Source: Ophiura sarsii (lineage: Eukaryota > Echinodermata > Ophiuroidea > Amphilepidida > Ophiuridae). Taken from it: a DNA stretch of 64,000 nucleotides. The position numbers were made by a program, and so were the translations under genes. Shown in pieces: positions 63,997 to 64,000 of this stretch; the first letter of the stretch is position 1, and every line of letters starts with the position of its first letter. Below the pieces are notes generated by a model that saw nothing but the letters and a program-made list of their open reading frames with translations, did not search any database and had not been told where the DNA came from. The stretch covers positions 74,571,062 through 74,635,061 of the forward strand of contig CM069446.1 of NCBI GenBank assembly GCA_035610835.1, given 5' to 3'.

Positions 63997-64000
63997 ATTC

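Overview
This is an animal nuclear genome window, AT-rich and intron-dense, with GT-AG introns, TTAGGG-like motifs and very many short non-autonomous transposons. No bacterial, organellar or viral gene organisation is visible. Repeat style and P5B-ATPase sequence fit a marine invertebrate, perhaps an echinoderm or other non-vertebrate deuterostome, but the species cannot be fixed from the sequence (inference, low confidence).

The one gene I can reconstruct is a P5B-type P-ATPase of the ATP13A2-5 family (late-endosomal/lysosomal polyamine pumps). It runs on the minus strand from beyond the right edge to a stop codon at 20947. I placed 24 exons by protein similarity, GT-AG sites and matching intron phase. 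They cover about 978 codons, from just before M1 to the C-terminus: M1-M2, A domain (TGES), M3-M4 (PPALP), phosphorylation site (DK|TGTLT, split between two exons), N domain (KGSPE), P domain ([11 protein letters not shown]) and M5-M10. Only the N-terminal ~200 residues expected for the family lie outside. All junctions are phase-consistent except one: the M9-M10 exon has a 14-G tract where its 3' splice site should be.

Layout: 1-15.5 kb is intergenic repeat territory (two L1/Tx1-like retrotransposon 3' ends on the minus strand, an L2/CR1-like 3' end on the plus strand, nested MITEs and a 1.8-kb element with internal ~240-bp repeats). 15.5-20.9 kb holds a possible unidentified minus-strand terminal exon, a 1.8-kb element with GGGGCAACTGGACC-type ends and a 1.4-kb element with poly-G/poly-C ends next to the ATP13A 3' end. 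20.9-63.8 kb is the ATP13A gene, whose introns contain most of the repeats, including a six-copy ~333-bp tandem array with tRNA-like cores (34.8-36.8 kb), a 65-bp minisatellite (27.0-27.3 kb), a ~49-bp minisatellite split by a TA-inserting MITE (48.7-49.7 kb) and a ~55-bp repeat carrying histone-type 3' stem-loops (52.8-53.1 kb).

The most unusual points are: (1) a 334-bp inverted duplication with a 29-bp spacer that includes ATP13A exon 2 with both splice sites, so the pre-mRNA could fold the exon into a long duplex; (2) two tandem histone-mRNA-type stem-loops with no histone gene; (3) a family of repeats ending in telomere-like TTAACCCTAA/TTAGGGTTAA and carrying tRNA-like cores; (4) several MITEs ending within 3-26 bp of ATP13A splice sites; and (5) the poly-G tract replacing a splice acceptor. 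MITE ends sort into three target-site classes: TA (Tc1/mariner-like), TTA/TAA (PIF/Harbinger-like) and TTAA (piggyBac-like).
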